A stretch of 64,000 nucleotides of DNA. Source: Gilvimarinus agarilyticus (GTDB lineage Bacteria > Pseudomonadota > Gammaproteobacteria > Pseudomonadales > Cellvibrionaceae). The notes under the pieces are model-generated. The model had not been told where the DNA came from and did no database searches. It saw only the letters and a program-made list of their open reading frames with translations. Of the stretch, positions 45,723-55,900 are shown piece by piece; positions within the stretch are counted from its first letter, which is position 1, and each line of letters opens with the position of its first letter. The position numbers and the translations under genes were made by a program. The stretch is from positions 2,554,252 to 2,618,251 of the forward strand of contig NZ_JXCJ01000001.1 in the NCBI RefSeq assembly GCF_000832015.1. Direction: 5' to 3'.

Positions 45723-47225
45723 ATGACGCCAGTACCTATAAAACAACGCGCAGCCCTACGCCACCTGCAGGCAGGGTTGGCCTTAATATTAGGTCTTGGC
45801 TGGCAAAGTCAGGCACTGGCCGCCGTGCCGGTATCGGAAAAAAACTGGCTGCTAATCATCATTATTGTTTTATTGGGGCTGCAATCTGCACTGATAATAG
45901 GCTTACAACGCAGCCGACTCAACAATAAGCACGCCCGTCTCGCACTGTATCGCTCACAAAAAGAGCTGGAGGCTAAAGTACACGACCGCACCGAGTCACT
46001 GCACCTGACCAACGATCAGCTGTATCAAGAAATTGGCCGACACGAAGCCACCGAATTGTTGTTGCGTGAAACTCAGGAGTATTTACACAGCATTATTAAC
46101 TCTATGCCTTCGGTGATTATTGGGGTCACCCACAAAGGCTTTGTCACCCACTGGAACGCCGCGGCGGAAGAGAAAACCGGTATCGGCTCGGCATCGGCGC
46201 TGGGCGAGCACCTGCGCGATGTCTACCCGACGCTACCCGTGGATGGCGATATCATCACTGAAACAATCGAGGCAGGAGACCCTTACTTAAGCCAAAACAT
46301 CCAGGAAACCTACGGGGGCGAGCTGCACTACAGTGATTTGACCATTTACCCGCTGATTGCAGCTCAGGCGATTGGCGCCGTCATTCGGATCGACGATGTA
46401 ACCCTTAGAGTCCGGGTTGAAAATATGATGATTCAGAATGAAAAGATGCTCTCGCTTGGCGAGCTGGCCGCCGGAATGGCGCACGAAATCAACAATCCTT
46501 TAAGCACGATTTTACATGGCGTACAAAATATTTATCGCCGTATCTCCCCTACTCTCGAGGCTAACCGGACAGCGGCAGAGCGCCACGACCTGAGCCTGGA
46601 GCAAGTGATGGCCTATTTAGATGACCGGCACATACGACAGTTTTTAGAAGATATTCGGGAGGCCGGTGAGCGCTCAGCCGATATCGTAACCAATATGCTG
46701 GACTTTTCCCGCACCAGTAGCCAGACTCAGCGACCGTTCGATTTAGGTCATGTAGTACGCCACGGTATTGAGCTGCTGGCGGCCGAGCGCGCAAACTTAC
46801 CGGCCATTGAGTTGGATATCGACCCATCACTTGCGCAAATTTATGGCAGTGCCGCCGAAATACAACAGGTACTGTTAAATTTAATCCGCAATGCCGCACA
46901 GGCACTCGGTGAGCACAGTAACGGCCCGCCACTCATTTGCATCAAGGTCAAGCAGACCGACAAATTCGCCATAGTCAGCGTCGAGGACAACGGTGCGGGC
47001 ATGGCCGACGAGGTTTCCCGGCATATTTTTGAGCCATTTTTCACAACTAAAGAAATCGGCCAGGGTACAGGGCTGGGACTTTCGGTATCCTACTTTATTG
47101 TCACAGAGCACCACGGTGGTAGTATCGAGGTAGATTCAACCCCAGGTGAAGGAACTCGCTTTACCATTAAATTGCCCAAAGTGGCCGCCGATAAAAGCTC
47201 ACCAAGCCCGCCGAGCTTACACTAA
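45723..47225 (+). CDS. PAS-containing sensor histidine kinase
   Basis: The 500-aa protein has an N-terminal signal-like segment ending ALA-AVPVSE, a transmembrane helix (WLLIIIIVLLGLQSALIIGL), a coiled-coil linker (HDRTESLHLTNDQLYQEIG), a PAS domain (about 115-225), a HisKA domain with phospho-acceptor H254 in GMAHEINNPL, and an HATPase domain with N-box NLIRNAAQAL, G1 VEDNGAGM and G2 GQGTGLGLSVSYFIV. No response regulator gene is adjacent. Start at 45723 was chosen over one 24 bases upstream because it leaves a standard signal segment. Confidence 0.92.
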   Translation: MTPVPIKQRAALRHLQAGLALILGLGWQSQALAAVPVSEKNWLLIIIIVLLGLQSALIIGLQRSRLNNKHARLALYRSQKELEAKVHDRTESLHLTNDQLYQEIGRHEATELLLRETQEYLHSIINSMPSVIIGVTHKGFVTHWNAAAEEKTGIGSASALGEHLRDVYPTLPVDGDIITETIEAGDPYLSQNIQETYGGELHYSDLTIYPLIAAQAIGAVIRIDDVTLRVRVENMMIQNEKMLSLGELAAGMAHEINNPLSTILHGVQNIYRRISPTLEANRTAAERHDLSLEQVMAYLDDRHIRQFLEDIREAGERSADIVTNMLDFSRTSSQTQRPFDLGHVVRHGIELLAAERANLPAIELDIDPSLAQIYGSAAEIQQVLLNLIRNAAQALGEHSNGPPLICIKVKQTDKFAIVSVEDNGAGMADEVSRHIFEPFFTTKEIGQGTGLGLSVSYFIVTEHHGGSIEVDSTPGEGTRFTIKLPKVAADKSSPSPPSLH

Positions 47226-47329
47226 GCTGTTGCACCACAGAGCCTTGGCAGCGACGGCCGCCGCAAACAAAAAGAGAAATTTTGCCTATGAACACGCCAC
47301 GTGCAATCGCGCTGCTGGAGAAACGGGTT

Positions 47330-48073
47330 ATGAAAACAACTTTTTTACCCGCTGTGCTCCTCGCCTTGGGATTAACGGCCTGTCAAACCACCGAGGTGAT
47401 ACCACCCAGCGATGCCGAAGTCGAACAATTAGCTCACGATATTGAAGCCGCTGCGGTAACCGATATGACCGTCATTAACCGCTGTAGTGCGCTGGGCGGG
47501 CCCACAGGCTCCTACGCCAGCGCGGCCCGAGAGACCTGGCAGTTTAACAATGAGAACCTGGTGATCGATGCCGAACGACTACTAAACAGCCAACGGAAGG
47601 ATCAGGTCGTTATCGATGCGATGCCCTATTCGCTTATCGCCATTGCCCGGGTGCATGACCTCTCCGTTAGTGCCCATGAGCGCCTGAACCTTGCTGGCCG
47701 CAGCCCTAACGGGCAAAAAACTGTTTGCGAGCGCGAGCTGAGCCGGTTAGAGACGCAAAGCTACGCAACCGAATTTGACTTGGCAACACTTCAGGCTTTA
47801 GGTGAGAAAGCCGAGTCAGCCCCCGCCAGTGAAACCAGCGCGGCCGATATTTTGACCCGCTGGGCACACTGGCCCAAGCCCGGTCGCAGTTATATATCCT
47901 TGTCAGAATCGGCTAAGACACAATGCCCGCAACAATCACGTATAATCACGCTGGAAAACAACTGGCCCACCGAGCGCTACGCCGTGTATTGCGATGACAC
48001 CCCACAAGATTTAATTCAGTGCGAGTGGGGTAGCTGCGAGGCCACACCTAACGAATTCCCCGAGCGCGAATAG
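47330..48073 (+). CDS. Putative lipoprotein of unknown function
   Basis: From the ATG at 47330 (GGAG site) the 247-aa product has a lipoprotein signal peptide with lipobox LTAC (Cys at residue 18) and then a mature part with several further Cys, in INRCSALGGP, QKTVCERELS, KTQCPQQS, YAVYCDDTP and IQCEWGSCEATP. Longer in-frame starts at 47282 or 47288 would bury the signal peptide. No family was recognised. It starts about 105 bases after the kinase and 25 bases before trmA. Confidence 0.75.
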   Translation: MKTTFLPAVLLALGLTACQTTEVIPPSDAEVEQLAHDIEAAAVTDMTVINRCSALGGPTGSYASAARETWQFNNENLVIDAERLLNSQRKDQVVIDAMPYSLIAIARVHDLSVSAHERLNLAGRSPNGQKTVCERELSRLETQSYATEFDLATLQALGEKAESAPASETSAADILTRWAHWPKPGRSYISLSESAKTQCPQQSRIITLENNWPTERYAVYCDDTPQDLIQCEWGSCEATPNEFPERE

Positions 48074-48097
48074 CGCTCGGGCCGCTTGAGACGACGA

Positions 48098-49189
48098 ATG
48101 ACCGACCAACGCTTTAGCCCTGAAAACTACCAGCAGCAGCTGCTCGAAAAAACTCAGCATATTAACAACCTGTTTGCCGACTGCGACGTTCCTACCCCGG
48201 AGGTTTTTAGCTCGCCCGCCACCGGTTTTCGCATGCGCGCTGAGTTTAAAATTTGGCACGAAGGCGAGGAATCTTATTACGCCATGTACCGCCAGGGCGA
48301 GTATAAAACACCCTATCGCATCGATACATTTCCTCAGGCGCACGAGAACATTAGCCGGCTAATGCCACTGCTGCTAGAGGAGATTAATGCGAGCGAGCTG
48401 TTGCGGCGTAAACTGTTTCAGGTAGAGTTTTTAACAACCCTCAGCGGTGAGACGTTAATCACCCTGATTTACCACAAAAAGCTCGATGACATATGGCAGG
48501 CCGAAGCCGAAACACTGCGCGCAAAGCTTGGCGTTTATATGATTGGCCGCAGCCGTAAGCAAAAATTAGTCTTGGGGCAAGATTTTGTCACAGAGACTCT
48601 TAAGGTGGGCGAGCGCACGTATCACTACCAGCAAATCGAAAGTAGCTTTACGCAGCCCAATGCGCGAGTGTGCGAAAAAATGCTGAGCTGGGCGGTTCAG
48701 CACACTAAAGCGTGCAGCGGCGACTTAGTCGAGCTGTATTGTGGCAACGGCAACTTCACCCTGCCCCTGGCGGCTAATTTTGAACGGGTGATGGCCACCG
48801 AGCTGGCCAAGTCGTCAGTACACTCAGCGCGCTACAATATGGCCTTAAACGAGGTCAATAATATTGATATTGCCCGAATGTCCAGCGAGGAGTTCTCGGC
48901 CGCGCTCGACAAGGTTCGTAGTTTTCGCCGCTTAAAAGACATTGACCTAGACAGCTTTAACTTCACCACTATCTTTGTCGACCCACCGCGTGCCGGGCTT
49001 GACCCACACACGACCGCGATTGCCCAAGCCTACGAAACCATCGTGTATATTTCTTGCAACCCAGAGACATTGCACCGGGATTTACAGGAAATCACAAAAA
49101 CTCACTCTGTGGCAGAGTTTGCAGTGTTTGACCAGTTTCCGTTTACACACCACATCGAGTGTGGCGCTATTCTTAAGCGTCGCCCTTGA
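48098..49189 (+). CDS. trmA: tRNA (uracil-5-)-methyltransferase TrmA
   Basis: TrmA makes m5U54 in the T-loop of tRNAs. The 363-aa product has the SAM-binding motif VELYCGNGNFTLPLA, the FVDPPRAGLDP motif, and the catalytic cysteine in VYISCNPETLHRDL. The N-terminus (SPATGFRMRAEFKIWHEGEE) is the standard TrmA form, distinct from RlmD. The ATG at 48098 has a GAG site. A longer frame from 48086 exists. It converges with DUF2489 with 3 bases between. Confidence 0.96.
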   Translation: MTDQRFSPENYQQQLLEKTQHINNLFADCDVPTPEVFSSPATGFRMRAEFKIWHEGEESYYAMYRQGEYKTPYRIDTFPQAHENISRLMPLLLEEINASELLRRKLFQVEFLTTLSGETLITLIYHKKLDDIWQAEAETLRAKLGVYMIGRSRKQKLVLGQDFVTETLKVGERTYHYQQIESSFTQPNARVCEKMLSWAVQHTKACSGDLVELYCGNGNFTLPLAANFERVMATELAKSSVHSARYNMALNEVNNIDIARMSSEEFSAALDKVRSFRRLKDIDLDSFNFTTIFVDPPRAGLDPHTTAIAQAYETIVYISCNPETLHRDLQEITKTHSVAEFAVFDQFPFTHHIECGAILKRRP

Positions 49190-49192
49190 GAG

Positions 49193-49660
49193 TTAAAACG
49201 TCTGCCCACGGATGCGCTCGGCGGCGGCTAGTATAAAAGCACTGTAGGTTTGCTCGTGTTTTAGCCGCTCTTTCTCAAACTTGCGGCGCTCTGCCAAAGG
49301 CAGTTTATTCCACTGCTCTAATATGGGAATGTGCGCGGTGGCATCGCGCAGCTGATAAAACGCCGAATACTCTTCGCGCACTTCGTCGGTGACGCCCAGT
49401 GAGTCCAACAAAACCGAAATTCGAATGCTGGCTTCGGTTAAGGTTAAGTCTTCACGTCCGACAGATGCGGCGATCACCTGAATGCTGGTATTGACCCGCT
49501 CGCGCTGGGCTTTAGATTCCGCCGCCAGCTTATCGAGCTGCGCGCGTTGCGCTTGACGCAAACGGAGTAACTGCCATAAATAGTAGCCAGCCACGACACA
49601 CAGCGCGGCAATAATAGCCACACCTAATACGGACAGTAGCGTTATTGCTGAGTTACTCAT
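49193..49660 (-). CDS. DUF2489 family membrane-anchored protein
   Basis: Three tandem ATGs occur at 49666, 49663 and 49660 after an AGGGG site. The third is best placed (155 aa). The product has an N-terminal helix (ITLLSVLGVAIIAALCVVAG) and a soluble domain with ESKAQRERVNTSIQVIAASV, the DUF2489 signature. Function unknown. It overlaps the rmuC stop. Confidence 0.82.
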   Translation of the reverse strand: MSNSAITLLSVLGVAIIAALCVVAGYYLWQLLRLRQAQRAQLDKLAAESKAQRERVNTSIQVIAASVGREDLTLTEASIRISVLLDSLGVTDEVREEYSAFYQLRDATAHIPILEQWNKLPLAERRKFEKERLKHEQTYSAFILAAAERIRGQTF

Positions 49661-51164
49661 CATCATCCCCTGTTGCTAAATCATCATCAGCCAGCTCAAG
49701 CAGTGGCGAGTCGATGGATTTTTTGGTTTTGGCACCCAACCTTCGGATGTTGTCGACCCGTTTGACCAGATTGCCACGTCCCGTTGCTAATCGCTTGTGG
49801 GCGGTTTGGTAGGCATCCTGAGTTTTATTCAGCTGCGCCCCTATCGCCTCCATAGCTTCTAACAACAATACAAATTGATCGTGCAGAGAGCCCGCCTCGG
49901 TGGCAATACGCTCGGCGTTTTTATTTTGCTTCTCGTAACGCCATACATTATCGACGGTACGCAGTATTGCCAGCAGTGTCGATGGGCTGGCAAGAATAAT
50001 ATGACGATCGTAGGCCTCTTTATAAAGGTTGCTATCGTACTGCATGGCCAGCATAAAGGCCGCTTCTATGGGGATAAAGATAAAAACAAAATCGAGCGCT
50101 TTAATGCCGGGCAACTGCTCGTAATCTTTTGCACTTAAACTTTTAATGTGACTACGGAGCGATTGAATGTGTTTGTGCAGATATTGTTGCCGCTCGGCTT
50201 CATCCTCGCAACTACAGTAGCGTTCGTAATCGGTTAACGAGACTTTCGCGTCGATAATAATATCTTTCCCTTCGGGCAGGTGCACCACAACATCGGGTAT
50301 ACGGCGGCGACCATCGTCCGCCGCAAAGTTTACCTGAGTGTCGTACTCTCGGCCTTTTTGCAGTCCGGACTGCTCCAACAGGCGCTCCAGTACAATCTCG
50401 CCCCACCCGCCCTGGGCCTTATTGCTACCTTTTAATGCCTGGGCTAAGTTCACGGCATCTTCGCCAATCTTGTGCGCTTGTTTTTGTAGCTCAAAAATTT
50501 GCCCAGAGAGCCGACTGCGCTCGGCGTTTTCTTTTTCGTAAACGTCTTCTACCTTTTTGCGAAACTCTTGTAATTGCGTTTTAAAAGGACTTAGGGTGCC
50601 CTCCAGCATCCCCTGACTGGCCGCGCTAAACTGTTCGCTTTTTCGCTCAAATAGTTTGTTGGCCGTCAGTTCAAACTCTTGCTTGAGTTCGGCTTTGCTA
50701 CGCTCCAAAAACTGCGCCTGTTGTGCCAGAGATTCACGCTCTGAGGCGAGCTGGGTTTGTAGCTGGGTACGCTCTTGGCTCAGCTCGACAATACGGGTTT
50801 CTTGCTCACTAACGCGCTGACTAAGCTGCTCAAAATGACTGAGGCGCTCTTGCAACCGGGCCGCCTGATCATGCGCTTGGTGACGCGCTTGCTCTAGCTG
50901 CTGTTGGCGCTGGCGCAGTTGCGTGAGTTCCTGTTCTTTTACGGCCAATTCGCGCTCACGCGTTACGACTTTATGCCCCCATTCACTCTCTGCCAACGCG
51001 TGTGCGTGCTGTAACTCGGCGCTGTGAACCTCAAGTGCACGGCACTGCCGCTCAAGTGGCTTTTTGATCATCAAATAAGCGATCAATAGTGTGCTGCAAA
51101 CACTAACAAACGCGACAAGCGCGGGAACCAGTAGCTCGGGCCTTGCCAGGAATTCAGACATCAT
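49653..51164 (-). CDS. rmuC: DNA recombination protein RmuC
   Basis: RmuC limits inversion and rearrangement during recombination and has a nuclease-like core. The 503-aa protein starts with a transmembrane helix (residues 13-32), then a long coiled coil (about 40-190), then the RmuC domain with GWGEIVLERLLEQSGLQKGR, IPDVVVHLPEGKDIIIDAKV and LDFVFIFIPIEAAF. The PD...DAK arrangement resembles a PD-(D/E)XK fold. Two tandem ATGs at the start allow 503 or 502 aa. Confidence 0.94.
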   Translation of the reverse strand: MMSEFLARPELLVPALVAFVSVCSTLLIAYLMIKKPLERQCRALEVHSAELQHAHALAESEWGHKVVTRERELAVKEQELTQLRQRQQQLEQARHQAHDQAARLQERLSHFEQLSQRVSEQETRIVELSQERTQLQTQLASERESLAQQAQFLERSKAELKQEFELTANKLFERKSEQFSAASQGMLEGTLSPFKTQLQEFRKKVEDVYEKENAERSRLSGQIFELQKQAHKIGEDAVNLAQALKGSNKAQGGWGEIVLERLLEQSGLQKGREYDTQVNFAADDGRRRIPDVVVHLPEGKDIIIDAKVSLTDYERYCSCEDEAERQQYLHKHIQSLRSHIKSLSAKDYEQLPGIKALDFVFIFIPIEAAFMLAMQYDSNLYKEAYDRHIILASPSTLLAILRTVDNVWRYEKQNKNAERIATEAGSLHDQFVLLLEAMEAIGAQLNKTQDAYQTAHKRLATGRGNLVKRVDNIRRLGAKTKKSIDSPLLELADDDLATGDDDE

Positions 51165-51380
51165 TGAGTTTAATTCTCGCCTAGAAATTATAATCCGGTC
51201 GCAACATCGCGTTTTAGATGGCTATCGGCGGCACTCGCCCTCTTCACCCCGAAGGGAGAATATCGCTATACTATCAATAACCTATAAATTGTCTAAGTCT
51301 CGGGTACGCGCTGACAGAGATGACGGATACGTGGCAATTTATCATATTCAGATCGCCAGGACGCAGGTAAGCATTAGCAC

Positions 51381-51854
51381 ATGAGCCGTTCCCAAGACGA
51401 CAATCCCAGTACCGACGATACCGGGCACTCGCCAGAGACTAACAGCTTAAGCCGTCAGGTACGTCGTCTCTGCGCCGATGGCTACCGGCTGTACGATAGT
51501 GGCGAGTACCGTCTCGCGCTGCGCTCATTCTACCAAGCCTGGCTGATTATCCCCAAACCGCAAACTCAATATACAGAGGCTGGCTGGGTGTTAACGGCCA
51601 TTGGCGATGGTTATTTTCGCCTTGGGCAATACGAGCCCGGTGCCGAGTCGTTACAATCGGCGCTGTGCTGTCCGGCTGCCGAGCAAAGCCCGTTTGTACA
51701 GTTGCGTTTGGGACAGTGCTTGTGGGAGTTAGGCCGCCACGCCGAGGCGCGAAAGTGTCTTTTTCACGCCTATCAATGCCAGGGCGGCACCCTGTTTGAC
51801 AACGAATCCCCCCGTTACCGTCAGGCCATCGCAGACCTCCTACCCCATGATTAA
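51381..51854 (+). CDS. Small TPR protein upstream of murI
   Basis: The 157-aa soluble protein has TPR-like helices in CADGYRLYDSGEYRLALRSF, GWVLTAIGDGYFRLGQYEPG and QLRLGQCLWELGRHAEARKC. The N-terminal 25 residues are low-complexity. It overlaps murI by 8 bases (stop after the murI start), so the two are coupled. Partners are unknown. Confidence 0.8.
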   Translation: MSRSQDDNPSTDDTGHSPETNSLSRQVRRLCADGYRLYDSGEYRLALRSFYQAWLIIPKPQTQYTEAGWVLTAIGDGYFRLGQYEPGAESLQSALCCPAAEQSPFVQLRLGQCLWELGRHAEARKCLFHAYQCQGGTLFDNESPRYRQAIADLLPHD

Positions 51855-52692
51855 CACCCAGCCCACGGTTGCGCCACATATAGCCATTTTTGACTCGGGG
51901 GTTGGTGGGCTTAGTATTTTGCAGGCGGCGCGACAACAACTGCCCAAGGCTCGTTTTAGCTATGTGTCGGACAACGCTGGCTTCCCCTACGGCAATAAAC
52001 CCGCCCATTTGGTAATTGACCGCGCCTGTCAGGTGCTAGAGGCGTTTGCTGCTGAAGTGGATGATGTCGATGTTTTTGTGATCGCCTGTAACACGGCCAG
52101 CACCTTAGCGCTGCCGCGTTTGCGACGTCACTTTACCCGCCCAGTCGTGGGGGTTGTTCCCGCCATCAAACCGGCTGCCGAAATAAGTCGTAATAAGTAT
52201 ATTGGCCTTTTAGCCACACCCGGTACTGTCAAGCGTAGCTATACCAGGCGCCTTATTGAAGAGTTTGCCAGTGACTGCCGTGTTGTGAGTGTCGGCTCAT
52301 CGGCGCTGGTTGAACTTGCCGAGCGCAAGCTACGCCACGAGCCTGTTTGCGATAAGCAGCTACACAACATTCTGACTCCCCTCCTTGTTGCTAGTGATCA
52401 CAATCCGGCACCAGAGCAACTGGATACCCTCGTGCTGGCTTGCACTCACTTTCCGTTACTGGCTGAAGAGATCGCCGCCGTGATGGGGCCGCGCGTTAGA
52501 TTGGTTGACTCCGGAACCGCCATCGCCCGCCGAATTGCCTATTGGACCGAGCGGATTGACACTGCGGCCAACTCACCGGGGCGGCCCACCTACGCGTGGT
52601 TTACGAAAGCGGACAGTAGCGTCCAAACCCTGTCTGCCACATTGCCGCTATTTGGCTTTAACGATACCCGGCTACTGCGCAACCTAATATAA
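51847..52692 (+). CDS. murI: Glutamate racemase
   Basis: MurI converts L- to D-glutamate for peptidoglycan. With the ATG at 51847 the product is 281 aa with IAIFDSGVGGLSIL at residues 12-25, the first catalytic cysteine C81 in IACNTAS and the second C199 in ACTHFPLL. The earlier frame start at 51796 lies within the TPR gene and is rejected. The gene converges with the GGDEF-EAL gene at 7 bases. Confidence 0.96.
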   Translation: MINTQPTVAPHIAIFDSGVGGLSILQAARQQLPKARFSYVSDNAGFPYGNKPAHLVIDRACQVLEAFAAEVDDVDVFVIACNTASTLALPRLRRHFTRPVVGVVPAIKPAAEISRNKYIGLLATPGTVKRSYTRRLIEEFASDCRVVSVGSSALVELAERKLRHEPVCDKQLHNILTPLLVASDHNPAPEQLDTLVLACTHFPLLAEEIAAVMGPRVRLVDSGTAIARRIAYWTERIDTAANSPGRPTYAWFTKADSSVQTLSATLPLFGFNDTRLLRNLI

Positions 52693-52699
52693 CCCACGT

Positions 52700-55600
52700 T
52701 TACGCGCTGGCATCATCAAACAAAAGCGCCATTAGGTGGTCGGCAGGCACGGGCCGGCTGTATAAAAAGCCCTGCCCAAAATGACAACCGCACTCGGTTA
52801 AAAAGCGATGCTGTTGATCCGTTTCGACCCCCTCCACCACCACTTTGTAGCGTAGGGAATTGGCCATGGCCACAATCAATGACGTTATCGCCCTATCTTC
52901 TTCGTCGTCTGGCAAATCTTTAACAAAGCTGCGATCAACTTTAAGGCTGTTAATAGGCAGCCTCTTGAGATAACTCAAAGAGGAGTAGCCAGTGCCAAAA
53001 TCATCAATGGCCAGCGAGCAGCCTTTGAGCCGGAGCTTTTCCAGACGGGGAATCACGTTTTCTGAATCCTCCATCAAAGTGCTCTCGGTTACCTCTAGTA
53101 CCAAGCTCTCAGGGGGCAGCGAGGTGACCTCCAGTACCCGATCCAAATTCGCCAAAAATCCGGGGTCGTTGAGCTGTCTGGCCGATAAATTTACCGACAT
53201 ACTAAACTTGCGCTGCATGGATTTTTGTATCAGCCGCGCCTGATAACACGCAGTTTTAAGCACCCATTTACCGAGAGGTACAATCAAGCCCGACTCTTCA
53301 GCGGCGGGAATAAACTCCCCGGGCAATACCAGTCCTCGGGTGGGGTGATTCCAACGCACTAATGCCTCGGCCGCCACCATTTTACCGGTCGTCAAGTCGA
53401 TTACAGGCTGATAGTAAAGCTCAAATTGGCCACTTTTTAAGCCAGCCCGAAGCTCGCGCTCTACCGTTAAACGCTGCTCCACCGCAAGGTTCATATCAGA
53501 GGTATAAAACTGAAACGCGTTGCGGCCCTTGTCTTTCGCCTGGTACATAGCAAGGTCAGCGTTTTTCATTAGGGTGTCGATATGGTTACTGTCGTCGGGC
53601 GCCAAGGTAATACCGATACTAACGCCCGCAACCACTTCTTTGCCTTGCAGCTCGATCGGCCGATTTAACGTATTGATGATTTTGTTGGCGACCACATAGG
53701 CGTACTGAGGGCTTTCGACTTGATCGAGCAATACGGCAAACTCATCCCCACCCAGTCTGGCGACTACGTCATCGTCACGCAATTCACAGGTTAAACGGCG
53801 GGCCACCTCGGTTAACAACTGATCGCCCGCCTCGTGACCAAAGGTGTCGTTGATGCGCTTAAAATGATCCAGGTCAAGATAGAACAATGCCACTTTACTG
53901 TTAGCGCGCTGGCTGCGCTGCAAAGCGCTACCAAGCAGACGCTTAAACTCGGTGCGGTTTGCCAGCCCCGTCAGGTGATCGTAGTAAGCCAGCTTTTCAA
54001 CTTCCTGTTGCTTCTCTTTTAGATCAGTAATGTCTTGCCCGACACAGACATAGAACTCCGGTTGTAAATCTTGCCCCATAATGGCGGTGATGGTTTGCAT
54101 AATCCAAAAACGCTCACCCCGTCCGGTCACCGCTAAATACTCCGCTTGCCACTGGCCGGTGTCTTCGCCCTCCAGGCGTGGCTTGCCCGATAAAATCTCG
54201 GCTTTAATAGCCTCGATAGAAATTTGTTGCGAGTTATGTTCAGGCAAAAGCAACGCTTTATAACCTTCGCAGTGGTCATCCAAGCTAAAGCCGGTTACCT
54301 GCCAATACTGCGTATTCGCATAATCCAACTGCCAGTCCCGGTTTAATATCGCCACTAAGCTTACGCTGTTTTCGATCGCACTCATGAGTTTTCGTGACTC
54401 TGAGCCGGCTTTATCTAACAGCACAATTTTATCGTCTAAACCGCGCACCAGATGACGTATCTGATCGAGCATGTTATTGATGCTTTTACCTAACCGGCCA
54501 ATTTCATCCTGCCCCACTTCAGGCACACTCAAATACCACCGGTCGCGGTCGATTTGCTCGGTAGCATCAGCCAGGGCCCGTATGCGATAGACAACAAAAC
54601 GGCGAATCGTAAAAAACAGGACCACAAACAAAAACACCGCTAACATTAAAATGTTGGCGTAAACGGCCATCATCGACTCGCGAAAAGTATTACTGATCAT
54701 CGTCTGGGGGTAGTAAAAACTAATGATCCAGTCCATCCGGGTAAGACGGTTGGCGACGATGTTTAGGGTTCCGCCGACAGACTCTTGCCTGTATATATTA
54801 CCGAGCTCCAGCTCGCCACTGACAACCTGATGCATATACTCGGACAACGCATCATCAGATTGGGGGGAGGTTTCAAGCAAAGGATACGCGGACACATCGT
54901 CCTCGGAGTGAGGCGATGACTGGCTATGGACGACTAACTCCCCTTCTCTGTTAAAAATAAAAGCCTGAATCTGGTTGTCGTCGGCATCCAGATCATCGAG
55001 TTTATCAAGTAGGTAGGTTACGTTGATATCGCCACCCACAACACCCACAAACTCGTCTTTAACGTAAACAGGTAGGACCAGTGAGGTCATCCATACTTTG
55101 CTGTAGGAGTCGTAGTAGATCGGTGTCCAGCGAGCCTCCCGGGCAGGGTTATTGGAAGGCGCTGCGGAGGTAAAAAACACCTCTGTTGTGACGTCGTGAG
55201 AGGGCTTATGAGAGCGGGCGATGGTGACAGGCCAAACCCGCGAGACTCGCTGCGAGCTAATAAAATACAAACCGCTAAACATATGGGACAGTACCGGTGT
55301 GATGTAATCCCAGGTTTTTCCGCTGGCGGTGATTTGTTGGTTAATTGCGTTTTCGATTTGGGTATCGCGGTGCACAAATACAGCCGAGTGCTCCGAGTAC
55401 AGGCGGTACCCGCCATCAGCGTCGCGGTACTGGGCAATATTAATATCACTGCCCTCACTCTGCTCAAGATCACGGATCAGCAATTGACGCACCGACTGCA
55501 ATGCTTGCTGGCGATTACCCAGTTCGTTCTCAATGTAGCTGTTGTAGCGGGTCGATAACGCCTGCAGGCGATTGTCATAAAGCGCCTGAATGCGCTGTGT

Positions 55601-55723
55601 TTCTCCGAAGCCTACGCGAATAGCCCCTATCACACCGCTGAGCACCACAAAGCAGATTACGGTAAGCAGTAGCTTTGCGTTTAATGAGCGGATAACAGGC
55701 TTCAATCGACCCCCTAAAAACAT
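52700..55723 (-). CDS. dCache-HAMP-PAS-GGDEF-EAL cyclic-di-GMP turnover protein
   Basis: The 1007-aa membrane protein has an N-terminal helix (about 15-35), a periplasmic Cache-like sensor (about 40-345), a second helix (about 353-374), a HAMP segment, a PAS domain (about 445-570), a GGDEF domain with intact GGDEF at 658-662 and the inhibitory RxxD site at 649-652 exactly five residues before it, and an EAL domain with intact EAL at 786-788 and downstream DDFGTGYSSLSYL. Both catalytic motifs look functional, so it may make and break c-di-GMP, with switching by the Cache/PAS inputs. The ligand is unknown. Confidence 0.93.
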   Translation of the reverse strand: MFLGGRLKPVIRSLNAKLLLTVICFVVLSGVIGAIRVGFGETQRIQALYDNRLQALSTRYNSYIENELGNRQQALQSVRQLLIRDLEQSEGSDINIAQYRDADGGYRLYSEHSAVFVHRDTQIENAINQQITASGKTWDYITPVLSHMFSGLYFISSQRVSRVWPVTIARSHKPSHDVTTEVFFTSAAPSNNPAREARWTPIYYDSYSKVWMTSLVLPVYVKDEFVGVVGGDINVTYLLDKLDDLDADDNQIQAFIFNREGELVVHSQSSPHSEDDVSAYPLLETSPQSDDALSEYMHQVVSGELELGNIYRQESVGGTLNIVANRLTRMDWIISFYYPQTMISNTFRESMMAVYANILMLAVFLFVVLFFTIRRFVVYRIRALADATEQIDRDRWYLSVPEVGQDEIGRLGKSINNMLDQIRHLVRGLDDKIVLLDKAGSESRKLMSAIENSVSLVAILNRDWQLDYANTQYWQVTGFSLDDHCEGYKALLLPEHNSQQISIEAIKAEILSGKPRLEGEDTGQWQAEYLAVTGRGERFWIMQTITAIMGQDLQPEFYVCVGQDITDLKEKQQEVEKLAYYDHLTGLANRTEFKRLLGSALQRSQRANSKVALFYLDLDHFKRINDTFGHEAGDQLLTEVARRLTCELRDDDVVARLGGDEFAVLLDQVESPQYAYVVANKIINTLNRPIELQGKEVVAGVSIGITLAPDDSNHIDTLMKNADLAMYQAKDKGRNAFQFYTSDMNLAVEQRLTVERELRAGLKSGQFELYYQPVIDLTTGKMVAAEALVRWNHPTRGLVLPGEFIPAAEESGLIVPLGKWVLKTACYQARLIQKSMQRKFSMSVNLSARQLNDPGFLANLDRVLEVTSLPPESLVLEVTESTLMEDSENVIPRLEKLRLKGCSLAIDDFGTGYSSLSYLKRLPINSLKVDRSFVKDLPDDEEDRAITSLIVAMANSLRYKVVVEGVETDQQHRFLTECGCHFGQGFLYSRPVPADHLMALLFDDASA

Positions 55724-55900
55724 TGTTTAAGCTCGTGTGACAACCACGTAACACTTATACCGTGTGGTAGGTGGCGCCAGATGAGTCATTCTACACGAAT
55801 CATCAATAATGCGAATGCCCGACAAGCGCGCTTGCCGTGGCCACAGGCGACAACGTAAACTGCGGCTGCCCTCCCGTCTGCCCGAGCCCAAGGAGATCTT

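Noticed and set aside
45526-45726. 66-codon frame before the histidine kinase
   Set aside because: No ribosome site, Cys/Trp-rich odd composition, and it overlaps the kinase start.
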